Source of the DNA: Deltaproteobacteria bacterium
GTDB taxonomy: Bacteria > Myxococcota > UBA727 > VGSZ01
Reading direction: 5' to 3'
Assembly (NCBI GenBank): GCA_016177705.1
Contig: JACOUT010000010.1
Coordinates: forward strand, 186,001-250,000
Length of the DNA stretch: 64,000 bases
Positions 28,446-37,058 of this stretch are shown in pieces. Made by a program: the position numbers and the translations under genes. Below the pieces are notes generated by a model. The model worked only from the letters and a program-made list of their open reading frames with translations. It had not been told where the DNA came from and made no database searches. The stretch's first letter is position 1. The number at the start of each line of letters is the position of its first letter.

Positions 28446-28736
28446 ATGCTGCTTTACGTCGGCGTCCCGCTGCTGTTGTTCGGCGTGCTCATGATGGCGC
28501 GCGGCTGGATCTACACCTTCCGCCCCGACGGCAAGATGGCGCAGAAGCGCAAGCGGCGAAACCTCAAGGTCGGCTTCACCACCGACATGGCGCTGTTCGG
28601 CAAGAAGGTGCGCCGCCTCGGGCTGTTGGTGGCGCTCGCCGGCGGCGCCGCGGTCGGTTGGTCGTTGACCGAGCGGGTCGATGCCGCGGCCGCGATCGCG
28701 TCCGTCGACGCCGGCGTCACGCAACCGCCTCCTTGA
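28446..28736 (+). CDS. Small membrane protein, two helices
   Basis: 96 residues. There are hydrophobic helices at about 3-20 ('VGVPLLLFGVLMMARGW') and 57-75 ('LGLLVALAGGAAVGW') with a basic connecting loop ('KMAQKRKRRNLKVG'), so the loop is probably cytoplasmic. It begins 18 nt after rlmE and is likely part of the same transcript. No function is recognised. Confidence 0.7.
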   Translation: MLLYVGVPLLLFGVLMMARGWIYTFRPDGKMAQKRKRRNLKVGFTTDMALFGKKVRRLGLLVALAGGAAVGWSLTERVDAAAAIASVDAGVTQPPP

Positions 28737-28770
28737 CGAGCGCGCGGACGATCGGCATTGTCGTGCGCGC

Positions 28771-28846
28771 GCCCAGATAGCTCAGCTGGTAGAGCAGTGG
28801 ACTGAAAATCCGCGTGTCGCTGGTTCGATTCCGGCTCTGGGCACCA
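28771..28846 (+). tRNA. tRNA-Phe (anticodon GAA)
   Basis: 76 nt with encoded CCA. The acceptor GCCCAGA pairs with TCTGGGC, discriminator A. The D arm is GCTCAGCTGGTAGAGC. The anticodon stem GTGGA/TCCGC (one G-T pair) encloses CTGAAAA, giving GAA. The TPsiC arm has GGTTCGATTCC. Confidence 0.96.
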
Positions 28847-28933
28847 GCCACCGAAAGCCGTCCCGCAGAGCGGGCCGGCTGCACAAGCAGACCACCCAAC
28901 GGGTGGTCTGCTTGTTTTCGGTGGCTGGTGCCC
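28839..28933 (+). repeat. Inverted repeat linking the tRNA-Phe 3' end to a downstream complement
   Basis: Left arm 28839-28856 begins with the last 8 nt of the tRNA (GGGCACCA); right arm 28916-28933 is its perfect 18-nt complement. A second hairpin is nested between them. This is the same architecture as behind tRNA-Gln, although the sequences differ. Confidence 0.85.
28884..28918 (+). terminator. Intrinsic terminator behind tRNA-Phe
   Basis: A perfect 14-bp stem CAAGCAGACCACCC/GGGTGGTCTGCTTG with triloop aac is followed by TTTT. It lies 37 nt after the tRNA CCA and is nested inside the larger inverted repeat. Confidence 0.85.
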
Positions 28934-28948
28934 TGGGCACTGTTTTGT

Positions 28949-28972
28949 CCCCGAGCGCTGTCGCGCTCGGGG
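28949..28972. terminator. GC hairpin in the convergent tRNA-Phe / lipoprotein gap
   Basis: Ten-bp stem ccccgagcgc/gcgctcgggg with a TGTC tetraloop, between the tRNA terminator and the stop of the minus-strand gene at 29025. No T-tract follows on either strand, so termination strength is uncertain. Confidence 0.4.
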
Positions 28973-29024
28973 GGAACAGCCCGCGCCTCCGGCGCGCGGA
29001 GCGCACGCGCTTCTCGCTCGCTGA

Positions 29025-30455
29025 TCAGTGCGTCGTCACCAGGAACCAGCGCGCTCGGATCTCGGCGTTCCTGGCGTACAACCCCACCCGGCCAGTCGGG
29101 TGCGCCGCGCTGGTCGTCGTTACCACCACCGGCGTGCCGCCGTCTGGCGTCACCGTGCAGGTCAGGCTCGAGCCGAGCACGTCGAACGTGAACTGATAGC
29201 GCGAGCCGTCGTTCGGCGCGGACGGCAGCGCGCCTTGCGCCAGCGTCGTCGCCGTCGTCACGCTGTCGCTGCCGGAGCGGCCGACTTCGACGATGCGCGC
29301 CCAGCCCGAGGTCGAGCCGTCGCGCGAGGCGATGCAGGCGAAGCCGGTGTAGGGCGAGGTGGTGCTGCTGCGCGCCAGCACGCCCAGGTGGTTCGGCGGG
29401 TTGCTGCCGTCGAGGTTGGCGAACACCGCGTCGGTGGAGACGATGACGTCGTCCGAGCCGGCGAAGGTGCGCAAGAACATCCCGTCCTTGTCGTTCTCGC
29501 TCTTGCGGTACTCGCCCGCGCCGGTCAACTCGTGGTCGCCGCTGCCGACCAGCTCGGTCCAGCCCGACAGGAAGCTCGTGCCGTCGAAGGGATCGAAGAA
29601 CTGGCTCGAGCCGGCCACGGCCGGCGTGCCGTCGCACACGTCGCCCACGCCATCGCCGTCGCCGTCGGTCTGAGTCGCGTTCGCGTTCTGTGGGCAGTTG
29701 TCGGCGCCGTTGGCGGCGGCGAGATAGCCGGCGGGCGGCGTCAGGCTGCAGAACTGCACTGCGCCGCCGAAGGTGACGCCGTCGGCGTCCTCATCGTTGT
29801 AGTAGGGCACCGTGGCGTGAATCGCGTTGCTGTCGTCATTGCAGTCGGTGCCCGCGCAGGAAGCGCCGCTGCCGTAGCTGTCGCCGTCCACGTCGGTGCA
29901 GGGATCGCACGCGTCGCCCATGCCGTCGCCGTCGTCGTCGAACTGGCTCATGTTCCAGTCGTCGGGGCAGTTGTCGGGGGCGGTCTGGGTCGCGCGATAG
30001 CCCGGCGGCGTGGTGCCGTCGGTGCACAGGCTCAGCGCACCGCCGGTGGTGACGGTGTCGCCGTCGACGTCCGCGTAGACGGTCACGGTGGTGTGGGTGA
30101 GCGGGTCGCCCTCGGCGCAGTCGGGGCCAGCGGCGCAGCCGGTGCCGTGGAGGTCGCCATCGGTGTCGGCGGGGCACTCTCCTTCGCCTTCTCCTTCGCC
30201 TTCGCCTTCTCCCTCTCCTTCTCCTTCTCCTTCGCCCTCGCCCTCGCCCTCGCCTTCTCCCTCACCCTCGCCTTCTCCTTCACCCTCGCCCTCGCCTTCG
30301 CCCTCGCCGACGAACGGCGTCATGCAGCGGCCTTCGATGCACTGGTAGCCGTCGAGACACTCGTGGTCCGGGTCACAGCGCCGCCCCGCCAAGTCCACCG
30401 AACAGGCGCCCGCGAGGATGAGCAGCACCGCAACCAGGACGGCAAGGCAACGCAT
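29025..30455 (-). CDS. Surface lipoprotein with Gly-Glu linker and LamG-like C-terminus
   Basis: 476 residues. The lipobox 'LAGAC' places the lipid Cys at residue 18. A Cys-rich module ('CDPDHECLDGYQCIEGRC') of the DxDCxxGxxC type is followed by a long Gly-Glu run, then repeated thrombospondin-3-like segments containing 'DNCPDDWNMSQFDDDGDG' and 'DNCPQNANATQTDGDGDG'. The C-terminal about 190 residues ('FFDPFDGTSFLSGWTEL', 'YTGFACIASRDG', 'VGLYARNAEI') resemble a LamG/jelly-roll glycan-binding fold. Probably surface-exposed with a flexible stalk; ligand unknown. Confidence 0.85.
   Translation of the reverse strand: MRCLAVLVAVLLILAGACSVDLAGRRCDPDHECLDGYQCIEGRCMTPFVGEGEGEGEGEGEGEGEGEGEGEGEGEGEGEGEGEGEGEGEGEGECPADTDGDLHGTGCAAGPDCAEGDPLTHTTVTVYADVDGDTVTTGGALSLCTDGTTPPGYRATQTAPDNCPDDWNMSQFDDDGDGMGDACDPCTDVDGDSYGSGASCAGTDCNDDSNAIHATVPYYNDEDADGVTFGGAVQFCSLTPPAGYLAAANGADNCPQNANATQTDGDGDGVGDVCDGTPAVAGSSQFFDPFDGTSFLSGWTELVGSGDHELTGAGEYRKSENDKDGMFLRTFAGSDDVIVSTDAVFANLDGSNPPNHLGVLARSSTTSPYTGFACIASRDGSTSGWARIVEVGRSGSDSVTTATTLAQGALPSAPNDGSRYQFTFDVLGSSLTCTVTPDGGTPVVVTTTSAAHPTGRVGLYARNAEIRARWFLVTTH
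30179..30308. repeat. Hexanucleotide repeat encoding the Gly-Glu linker of 29025-30455
   Basis: About 21 imperfect 6-bp units (ccttcg, ccctcg, ccttct, ccctct, ccctca) on the plus strand. Any whole-unit change keeps the reading frame. Confidence 0.9.
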
Positions 30456-30535
30456 CCCCGGATACTAGCGTGTGCGGCCGGCCGGGCACGCCAGCGGACA
30501 CCCCGGGCGCCTCGCAAGCTGTAAGATGACCGCCG

Positions 30536-32446
30536 GTGGCCACCGATCTCCCCGACCCGCAGCTCCCGGGCGCGGCCACGCCGGCCGGCCGCGCCACGGG
30601 CGGCCACACCGACTCCTTCCCCATTCACCGGCTGCCGCAGCACATCGGCCGCTACAACCTGACCAAGCGCCTGGGCGTGGGCGGCATGGCCGAGGTGTTC
30701 CTGGCGCAACAGGACGGGCCCGCCGGCTTCCACAAGGTGTGCGTGGTCAAGCGCATGCTGCCGCACCTCGCCGAGGAGCCGCGCTTCGTCGAGATGTTCC
30801 AGCGCGAGGCGCGCCTGGCGGCGCTGCTGCACCACACCAACGTGGTGCAGATCTACGAGCTTGGCGAGACCGACGGCGCCTTCTTCATCGCCATGGAGTA
30901 CGTCGACGGCATGCCGCTGCACCGGCTGGCGCGCGCCTCCTGGCGGGCCAACCGGCCGCTGCCGATGGAGGTGGTGTGCTGCGCGCTGGCCGACGCCGCG
31001 CTTGGGCTGGCGGCCGCGCACGAGCAATGCGACGAGCATGGCCAGCCGCTGCGCCTGGTGCACCGCGACATCAGCCCCGACAACCTGATCGTCAACCGCG
31101 AAGGCGTCACCAAGGTGCTCGACTTCGGCGTCGCCAAGAGCACGCAAGGTGAGCGCACGGCGACCGGCGAGCTCAAGGGCAAGGTGCCCTTCCTCTCACC
31201 CGAACAGATCCGCGGCGACGCCATCGACGGCCGCTCCGACCTGTATGCGCTCGGCGTCACCGCCTACTGGCTGCTCACCGGCAAGCGCCCGTTCACGGCG
31301 CCGAGCGACCTCGGCGTCATGCAGGCGGTGCTGGCCGACACGCCGCGGCCGCCGCGCGCGCTCAACCCCACCGTGCCCGAGCCGCTCGACGAGCTGGTCA
31401 TGCGCCTGCTCGAGAAGGACGCCGGGCGTCGACCGCAGTCCGGCCACGAGGTCGCCGACGTGCTGGCGCCCGCGCTGGCGGTGCGGCGCACCATCGTCGG
31501 CCCGTTCGTGCGCGAGGCGCTGGCCACCGAGGCGACCAACCCGCCCATCGAGGAGTCAGGGCCCGCCAACCCGGGCTTCCTGCCCTCGACGCCGCACTCC
31601 GACGAGGTCAGGGCCAACCTGCGCCGCATGTCGTCGCCGCGCCTGCTGCCCGCAGCTGCGGTGCGGCCGGCGCCCGGCGCGCGCGGCGTGGCGGAGGAGA
31701 CCTCCCCCACCGAGCCGGTTGCCGGTGACCCGTCGTCGGTCGCCTCGGTCGCCACCCTGCCGGTCGGCGCGGCCGATCGGCAGGGCAGAGGCGCCTTGAT
31801 CGCGGCCACCCTCGGAGGGGTGGTGTTGATCGCGGCGGCCATCACCTTTGTCGTCACGCGCGGCGACACCGAGCCCGACGTCAGGCCGGTCGCCGTGTCG
31901 CCGACTCCGGCGCCCACCGTGCCTCCGGCCCCGTCCCCCGCGGAGCCGACGCCCCCGCCGCTGGTCGTGCCGCCGCCCGACCCGACGCCGATCGACGCTG
32001 CCGCTCCAGATCCATTGGCGCCAGCGGACGGCAAGCGCGTGGGCGAGCCCAAGCTGCGCGAGATCGCGGCGGCAGGCCCCAAGTGGGTGCAGTGGCAGAC
32101 CAAGGCCGGCAAGCGCCTGGGCAGCGGCACCTCGGTCCTTGCGGTGCCGGCCGGCGTCAGCCAGATCGTGGCGCTCGACACGCGGCGCGGCGGCCGGAGC
32201 GTGGTCGACGTCAAGGGCGGCGCCGCCGACTACGGCAAGCTGCCGCGCGGCAAATTGCAGGTGCGCGCGGCGCCGTTCGCGGACGTCTTCCTCGGCAGCG
32301 AAGCCCTCGGCACCACGCCCTTCGCACCGGTCGAGCTGGTCGAGGGCAGCTACGTGGTGGTGTTCCGCCACGGCGGCAAGGAGCAGAAAGAGAAGGTCGA
32401 GGTCAAGGGCGGCCAGACCGTGCGCTCCTCTGCCAGCTTCGAGTAG
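30536..32446 (+). CDS. Hanks-type Ser/Thr protein kinase with transmembrane helix and PEGA-like C-terminus
   Basis: 636 residues from GTG 30536. The kinase domain (about 38-310) has Gly loop 'LGVGGMAEVF', Lys72 in 'VCVVKRM', catalytic 'HRDISPDN' (176-183, the Ser variant usual in myxobacteria), 'DFG' at 196-198 and 'LSPEQIRG'. A Pro-rich segment follows, then one membrane helix (about 420-442, 'ALIAATLGGVVLIAAAITFV'), another Pro-rich linker and a periplasmic PEGA-like domain ('AAPFADVFLGSEALGTTPFA'). All catalytic residues are present, so it should be active, sensing the envelope. It converges on the TPR-like gene 15 nt away. Confidence 0.93.
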   Translation: MATDLPDPQLPGAATPAGRATGGHTDSFPIHRLPQHIGRYNLTKRLGVGGMAEVFLAQQDGPAGFHKVCVVKRMLPHLAEEPRFVEMFQREARLAALLHHTNVVQIYELGETDGAFFIAMEYVDGMPLHRLARASWRANRPLPMEVVCCALADAALGLAAAHEQCDEHGQPLRLVHRDISPDNLIVNREGVTKVLDFGVAKSTQGERTATGELKGKVPFLSPEQIRGDAIDGRSDLYALGVTAYWLLTGKRPFTAPSDLGVMQAVLADTPRPPRALNPTVPEPLDELVMRLLEKDAGRRPQSGHEVADVLAPALAVRRTIVGPFVREALATEATNPPIEESGPANPGFLPSTPHSDEVRANLRRMSSPRLLPAAAVRPAPGARGVAEETSPTEPVAGDPSSVASVATLPVGAADRQGRGALIAATLGGVVLIAAAITFVVTRGDTEPDVRPVAVSPTPAPTVPPAPSPAEPTPPPLVVPPPDPTPIDAAAPDPLAPADGKRVGEPKLREIAAAGPKWVQWQTKAGKRLGSGTSVLAVPAGVSQIVALDTRRGGRSVVDVKGGAADYGKLPRGKLQVRAAPFADVFLGSEALGTTPFAPVELVEGSYVVVFRHGGKEQKEKVEVKGGQTVRSSASFE

Positions 32447-32461
32447 CGGCGCCGCGGGCCT

Positions 32462-33094
32462 TCATTCGCCGACGGCGAACAGCACGACGCCGGCGCCCGC
32501 GATACCGGCGCCGGCCGTCAACAGCACGGTGGCAGCCACCCCCTCGACGTTGGCGGCGTCGAGCGCCGCCTTGGCGTCGTCCTGGAAGGCGTCGGGATCT
32601 TCGGCCTGCTGCAAGTGGCCGAACGCAAGCAGGGCCAAGACCACGCCCCCGGCGGCCGCAGCGGCGCCGCCGGCGACCAACGCGGTCGGCACCAGCGGCA
32701 GCGACAGCGCGGGCGGCGGCGGCGGCGGTGGCGGCGGTGGTGGTGGTGGTGGTGGCGGCGCCGCCTGCGCTTCGCCCAGCACTTCGTCGAACAGCGCCTG
32801 CACGCGCGGCGAGATGGCGGTCGCGGTTGGCAGGCGCACCGCCGGGTCGGTCGCCACCGCGTTCTTGAGTGTTCGGCGCGATGCCTCGAGGTCGCCAGTG
32901 CCGGCCAGGCAGAGGCCGAGCCACACCAGCGCCTCCGCCTTGTCGGGCGCCGCCAGGTCGGGGCGCGAGGTAACTTCGGCGAAGCGCGCCGCTGCCTGCT
33001 CGTATTCGAGCCCCTTGTAGAGGACCACCCCCTGATCGAACGCTTCGTCGCCCGCTAAGCTGCCCAGGGCGAGGAACGCCAGCGCCAGCACCAT
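32462..33094 (-). CDS. TPR-like membrane protein with polyproline linker
   Basis: 210 residues. A signal-like N-terminus is followed by two TPR-like helical units ('DQGVVLYKGLEYEQAAARF', 'ALVWLGLCLAGTGDLEASR'). A run of about 16 prolines (GGN-type repeat on the plus strand near 32708-32758) leads to two hydrophobic helices ('LVAGGAAAAAGGVVLALLAF', 'VLLTAGAGIAGAGVVLFAV'). The shape, an extracytoplasmic N-domain plus proline arm plus two helices, resembles 39297-40061. Both genes sit next to a Ser/Thr kinase. Function unknown. Confidence 0.75.
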   Translation of the reverse strand: MVLALAFLALGSLAGDEAFDQGVVLYKGLEYEQAAARFAEVTSRPDLAAPDKAEALVWLGLCLAGTGDLEASRRTLKNAVATDPAVRLPTATAISPRVQALFDEVLGEAQAAPPPPPPPPPPPPPPPPALSLPLVPTALVAGGAAAAAGGVVLALLAFGHLQQAEDPDAFQDDAKAALDAANVEGVAATVLLTAGAGIAGAGVVLFAVGE

Positions 33095-33124
33095 GGGCGC
33101 AGCCTATCCGAACGGCAGCTTGGG

Positions 33125-33130
33125 TATAAC
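33125..33130 (+). promoter_or_regulatory. Candidate -10 element (TATAAC) for the FHA-AAA gene
   Basis: TATAAC preceded by TGGG lies 7 nt before ATG 33138, so transcription would start almost at the start codon. No convincing -35 hexamer is seen. The motif is conspicuous against the GC-rich background. Confidence 0.35.
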
Positions 33131-33137
33131 TTCGCGC

Positions 33138-34478
33138 ATGACCGAGTCGGACGACACCACCATGGGGCCGCAGGCATTGCGCCAAGGGGCGCCGCCACGC
33201 CCCGCGCTGCGCGTGGTCTTCAGCGGCGGCGCCGCGCGCTCCGAGCTGCACGCGCTGCGGCCGGGTACCACGCCCATCGGCCGCGGGGTCGACTCGGTCG
33301 CCGGCGTGCGCCTCGAGGGCGACCCGCGCCTCTCCCGGCAGCATGCGCGCATCGAGGTGCGGGGCGACGACGTCCTGCTGGTGAACGACAGCAGCTACGG
33401 CACGCTCAGGAACGGCCAGCCGGTGGAGGAGCAGCGCCTCGACGACGGCGACCTGATCCAGCTCGGCGACTCCTTCCTGGTGTTCCGCCGCTTGCCGACC
33501 GACGTGATCGACGCCGGCGTCCCCGCCATCACCGGCGTCTCCCCCGAGGCGGTACGCCTGCGCTCGACGGCGCGGCTGGTGGGGCCGACCGCCTCGCCGG
33601 TCTTGCTGCTCGGGCCCACCGGCACCGGCAAGGAGGTGATGGCGCGCGCGCTGCATGTCGAGAGCCGCCGCCGCGGCCGCTTCGTGACGCTCAACGCCAC
33701 CGCGGCGCCGGCCGCGTCCGTCGAGGCCGAGCTGTTCGGCGCCGGCGCGTCCCCCGGCGCCGAGGGCGCGCTGCGCCAGGCGGAGGGCGGCACCATCTTC
33801 CTTGACGAGGTCGGCGAGCTGCCCCTGTCGGTGCAGCCCAAGCTGTTGCGCGTGCTCGACGAGCGGCGCGCCATGGCCGTCGGCGCCTCCACCTCATACC
33901 CGGTCGATGCGCGCATCATCGCCGCCAGCGGCGCGGACCTCGAGGCGCGCGTGCACCAGGGCACGTTCCGAGCAGACCTGTACGCGCGCCTGGCAGAGAT
34001 CACGGTGCACCTGCCCACGCTCGCGGCGCGGCGCGAGGACGTGCTGCCGTTGCTCGAAACGGCGCTGCCCAAGGGCCACGCGCCGCTCGAGCCCAAGCTG
34101 GTGGCCGCGCTGCTGGCCTACCACTGGCCCTACGGCGTGCGCGAGGTCATCAAGGTGGCCACCGAGCTCGGCGTGCGCGGCGCCGGGCGATCGCTGCTGA
34201 CGCTCGACCTGGTGGGCGACCGGCTGCGGCCGCCGCCGCCGCCGCCGGTGTCGACACCCGCGCCGGCAGCGGACGCGACCGCCAAGCGCGCCGCCGCGCG
34301 CGAGCACATCCCGGACAAAGACGAGCTGGTGACGCTGCTCAAGCGCCACGCCTTCGTCATCGCCGACGTGGCGCGCGCCACCGGCCGCTCGCGCAAGCAG
34401 GTGTATCGCTGGCTCGACAAGCACGGTCTGCGCGACATGGTCGCCGACCGGGACCTCGACGACGAGACCGGCGCCTAG
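33138..34478 (+). CDS. FHA-domain AAA+ regulator, sigma-54-activator-like but lacking GAFTGA
   Basis: 446 residues from ATG 33138; the frame is open upstream but the start coincides with a TATAAC box. The N-terminal FHA domain ('TPIGRGVDS', 'LSRQHARIEV', 'NDSSYGTLRNG') binds phospho-Thr. The AAA+ domain has Walker A 'LLGPTGTGKE' and Walker B 'GGTIFLDEVGELP' with 'VDARIIAAS'. Where sigma-54 activators have GAFTGA the sequence reads 'LFGAGASPGAEGAL', so contact with sigma-54 is doubtful. The C-terminus has a Fis-like helix-turn-helix ('VIADVARATGRSRKQVYRWL'). The neighbouring Ser/Thr kinase could provide the phospho-Thr ligand; this is inference. Its stop is 3 nt from the convergent cytochrome gene. 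Confidence 0.88.
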   Translation: MTESDDTTMGPQALRQGAPPRPALRVVFSGGAARSELHALRPGTTPIGRGVDSVAGVRLEGDPRLSRQHARIEVRGDDVLLVNDSSYGTLRNGQPVEEQRLDDGDLIQLGDSFLVFRRLPTDVIDAGVPAITGVSPEAVRLRSTARLVGPTASPVLLLGPTGTGKEVMARALHVESRRRGRFVTLNATAAPAASVEAELFGAGASPGAEGALRQAEGGTIFLDEVGELPLSVQPKLLRVLDERRAMAVGASTSYPVDARIIAASGADLEARVHQGTFRADLYARLAEITVHLPTLAARREDVLPLLETALPKGHAPLEPKLVAALLAYHWPYGVREVIKVATELGVRGAGRSLLTLDLVGDRLRPPPPPPVSTPAPAADATAKRAAAREHIPDKDELVTLLKRHAFVIADVARATGRSRKQVYRWLDKHGLRDMVADRDLDDETGA

Positions 34479-34481
34479 CCG

Positions 34482-37058
34482 TTACTGCTCGCTCCGGTGG
34501 CAAGAGGCGCAGCGCGCGCTCACGTAGGCATAGCCGAGCACCTCGCGGTGGTTCTCGGCCTCCGCCTCGGGCGTATGCACGTGGCACTCCGTGCACTTGA
34601 CGTCGCGCACCGCGCACGTGCCCGAGTAGATCGCGCCCGAGATGGCGGTGTGGCACTCGGTGCAGCGCACGCCGGTGTGCGCGCCGCGGTTGATGGGGAA
34701 GCAGGCGTCGTGCTCGGGCAGCCGCGCGGGCGCGAACGCCACCGGCTCGTGGCAGCGCGCGCACGAGTCGGTGAAGGGCGCCCGCTGGTGGTTGACCGAC
34801 ACCGCGGTGGCGCGCACGGCGTCGGCCGCGTGGCAGACGTTGCAGTCGGTGGTGGCGCGCGCGAAGCCGCGGTCGCGCTTCTCGACGTGGCACTCCTCGC
34901 ATGGCAGCGCGCCGTGGCGCCCGGTCAAGGGGAAGCGCGTCCTTCGGTGCGAGTCGACGCTGAAGCGCGGCGCGTTGAAGCCGTCCTCGCCGTGGCACGA
35001 GGCGCACATCAGGCCGAATTCCTGCGCGTGCGGGTCTTGATGGCACGCCGCGCAGCTCTGCGGCACTGGCCGCTCGAAGTCGCCGGCGTGGCACGAGACG
35101 CAGCCGACGCCGACGTGGCGCCCACGCAGCGGAAAGCCCGTGCGCCCGTGGTCGAACGACGCCGGCATGAAGCCCTCCGGCGTGTGGCAGGCGTCGCACG
35201 AGGCCTTGCCGCCGGTGCCCGTCGTCGACGTGGGCACGAAGGCATCGAACGCGCCCTTGTGCTCGTCCTCGTGACAGCCGACGCACACCATGGCGAGCGG
35301 GCGATAGCGCGCGGCCTTGTCGCCGCCGCCCAGCTCCACCTCGACGTGACAGCCGGCGCACTTGGCGCCCTGGTGCTTGCCGAGCAGCGCGAAGCGCGCC
35401 TGCTTGGGGTCGCCGTGGTCGAAGCGCGCGGGCACGAAGCCCCCGGTCTCGTGGCAGCGCTCGCAGTCGGTGCGGCCGTCACGCGCGAGCTGGCCGACGT
35501 GCTCGTCGGCGTGGCAGCCGGCGCACGCCGTGCCGAGGGGCCGGTACACCACCACGTTGCGCATGACTCCGGTCGCGCCCGCCGTCGCCTCGTGACACCG
35601 CCCGCAGGGGGCGTCCTGGTGCTTGCCGGTGAGCGGGAAGGCGCTGTCGTCGTGCTTGAACAGTCGGTCAGCGAACGCCGTCGGCTGGTGGCAAGCGCGG
35701 CAGCCGCGCTCGGCCACCTTGGCGGCGATGGGCGCCCTGTTGGCGCGCTTCGCCTCCGGCTGGAACTGCCCGCCGTGCGGGTCCTTGTGGCAGGCCTCGC
35801 AGCGCTCGCCCGCGTCCGGCACGTCGAGGCGCGCAGCGCTCGCGAGCGGTCGCCGGCCAAACGACTCGGCCTCTTTCTTGATGGCGGTCGCCGCGCGTTT
35901 GGCGATCTTGGCGTCGCCCGTGTGGCACCGGTTGCAGGCGACGGCGGCGTGCGCGCCCTCGAGCGGCCAGCGCGTCTCCTTGTGCATGGCGAGGTCGAAC
36001 AGCACCGGCAGGAACCCCGTCACCTGATGGCAGCGATCGCAGGCCTTGCCCGGCTTGGCGTCGTCGAGCTGGCCGGCGTGGGCGTCGAGGTGGCAGTCGG
36101 CGCACGCCGCGTGCTTCAAGCCCTTGAACACCGCCCTGCGGCCGCGCGACGGCCCGTGGCAGGTCTTGCACGCCACCGACGTGTGCTCACCGCGCAGCGG
36201 GTAGTCGGTCTTGTCGTGGAAGCCGAGATCCCCGGACGTCTGCTTGATGTTGGTCCACCCTTCGGGCGAGTGGCAGCGCGCGCACGCCTTGCCGAGCTGG
36301 CCGCGGTGCGCGTCGTCGTGGCAACTGACACAGCTTCCGTGGGGGATGTCCTTCATCTGCAAGTAGGTGGCGGTGCGCGCCGCCGGGAAGGCACGCGCGT
36401 CGAAGTCCTCGTCGGTGAGCGTGGCGTGGCACTTGTCGCATGCGGCCTTCCTGTGGCGACCGATGAGCGGAAAGCGCGCGTCCTTGCTGTGGCTGAACAA
36501 CGGCGCCTTGTCGAAGGTCTCGGCCGTATGGCACTTCTCGCAGCGGTCACCCACCTGGCCGCGGTGCTCGTCGAAGTGACAGCGCTCGCAGGTCTTGGAC
36601 AGGCCGAGCATGGTGTCACGGCCGGTCTTCTTCACCAGCACCTTGACATCGTCGTCGATGATGCGCCGGCCCTCGTGGCACTTGGCGCAATCGATGCCCT
36701 TGTGCGAGCCCTGCAGTGGCCAGCCGGTCTGCGCGTGGTTGAAGGTGCGCTTGGCCGGCTGCCACTCGATGAGCGACGCGGACGCGCCGCGGTGCTCGCG
36801 GTGACAGCTCGCGCACAACTGCGTGCCGACGTGCGCGTGATAGCCCTCGCTCTTGGCGATGCGCGAGGCGATCTCCTTGTGGCACTCGAGGCACTTGCTG
36901 TTGTCGTGCTTGCTACCCTCCAAGTGACACTTGGTGCAGCCGGTCAGACCGCCGACGTCGGCGTGCGCCTTCGAGAAGGTACCGGGCGCGAATTGCGCCG
37001 CGGCCGGCGCGGCCGCGATGGCGCCGAGGCAGAGGAGCAGGAGCGCGCGCGCGGTCAT
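34482..37058 (-). CDS. Very large multihaem c-type cytochrome (about 30 CxxCH motifs)
   Basis: 858 residues from ATG 37058, which overlaps the stop of the flavoprotein gene as ATGA. A Sec signal peptide ends near 'AAAPAAAQF'. By hand count there are 30 CxxCH haem-binding motifs, from CTKCH near residue 41 to CASCH at the end. They are organised in repeated modules with 'FPLxGxH' before a CxxCH and 'CxxCHxDxHxGQ' after it, the pattern of cytochrome c3/NapC-like repeat proteins in Deltaproteobacteria. The spaced His residues would supply bis-His ligands. Neither lipobox nor membrane helix follows, so it is periplasmic or exported. Coupling to the membrane oxidoreductase suggests it receives or delivers electrons for that complex. 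Confidence 0.92.
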   Translation of the reverse strand: MTARALLLLCLGAIAAAPAAAQFAPGTFSKAHADVGGLTGCTKCHLEGSKHDNSKCLECHKEIASRIAKSEGYHAHVGTQLCASCHREHRGASASLIEWQPAKRTFNHAQTGWPLQGSHKGIDCAKCHEGRRIIDDDVKVLVKKTGRDTMLGLSKTCERCHFDEHRGQVGDRCEKCHTAETFDKAPLFSHSKDARFPLIGRHRKAACDKCHATLTDEDFDARAFPAARTATYLQMKDIPHGSCVSCHDDAHRGQLGKACARCHSPEGWTNIKQTSGDLGFHDKTDYPLRGEHTSVACKTCHGPSRGRRAVFKGLKHAACADCHLDAHAGQLDDAKPGKACDRCHQVTGFLPVLFDLAMHKETRWPLEGAHAAVACNRCHTGDAKIAKRAATAIKKEAESFGRRPLASAARLDVPDAGERCEACHKDPHGGQFQPEAKRANRAPIAAKVAERGCRACHQPTAFADRLFKHDDSAFPLTGKHQDAPCGRCHEATAGATGVMRNVVVYRPLGTACAGCHADEHVGQLARDGRTDCERCHETGGFVPARFDHGDPKQARFALLGKHQGAKCAGCHVEVELGGGDKAARYRPLAMVCVGCHEDEHKGAFDAFVPTSTTGTGGKASCDACHTPEGFMPASFDHGRTGFPLRGRHVGVGCVSCHAGDFERPVPQSCAACHQDPHAQEFGLMCASCHGEDGFNAPRFSVDSHRRTRFPLTGRHGALPCEECHVEKRDRGFARATTDCNVCHAADAVRATAVSVNHQRAPFTDSCARCHEPVAFAPARLPEHDACFPINRGAHTGVRCTECHTAISGAIYSGTCAVRDVKCTECHVHTPEAEAENHREVLGYAYVSARCASCHRSEQ

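Noticed and set aside
28717..29637. Minus-strand frame across tRNA-Phe
   Set aside because: It runs antisense through the tRNA and terminator; no domain is visible.
30179..30308. CRISPR-like periodic sequence
   Set aside because: Units are 6 bp without spacers and encode Gly-Glu in frame; it is a coding microsatellite.
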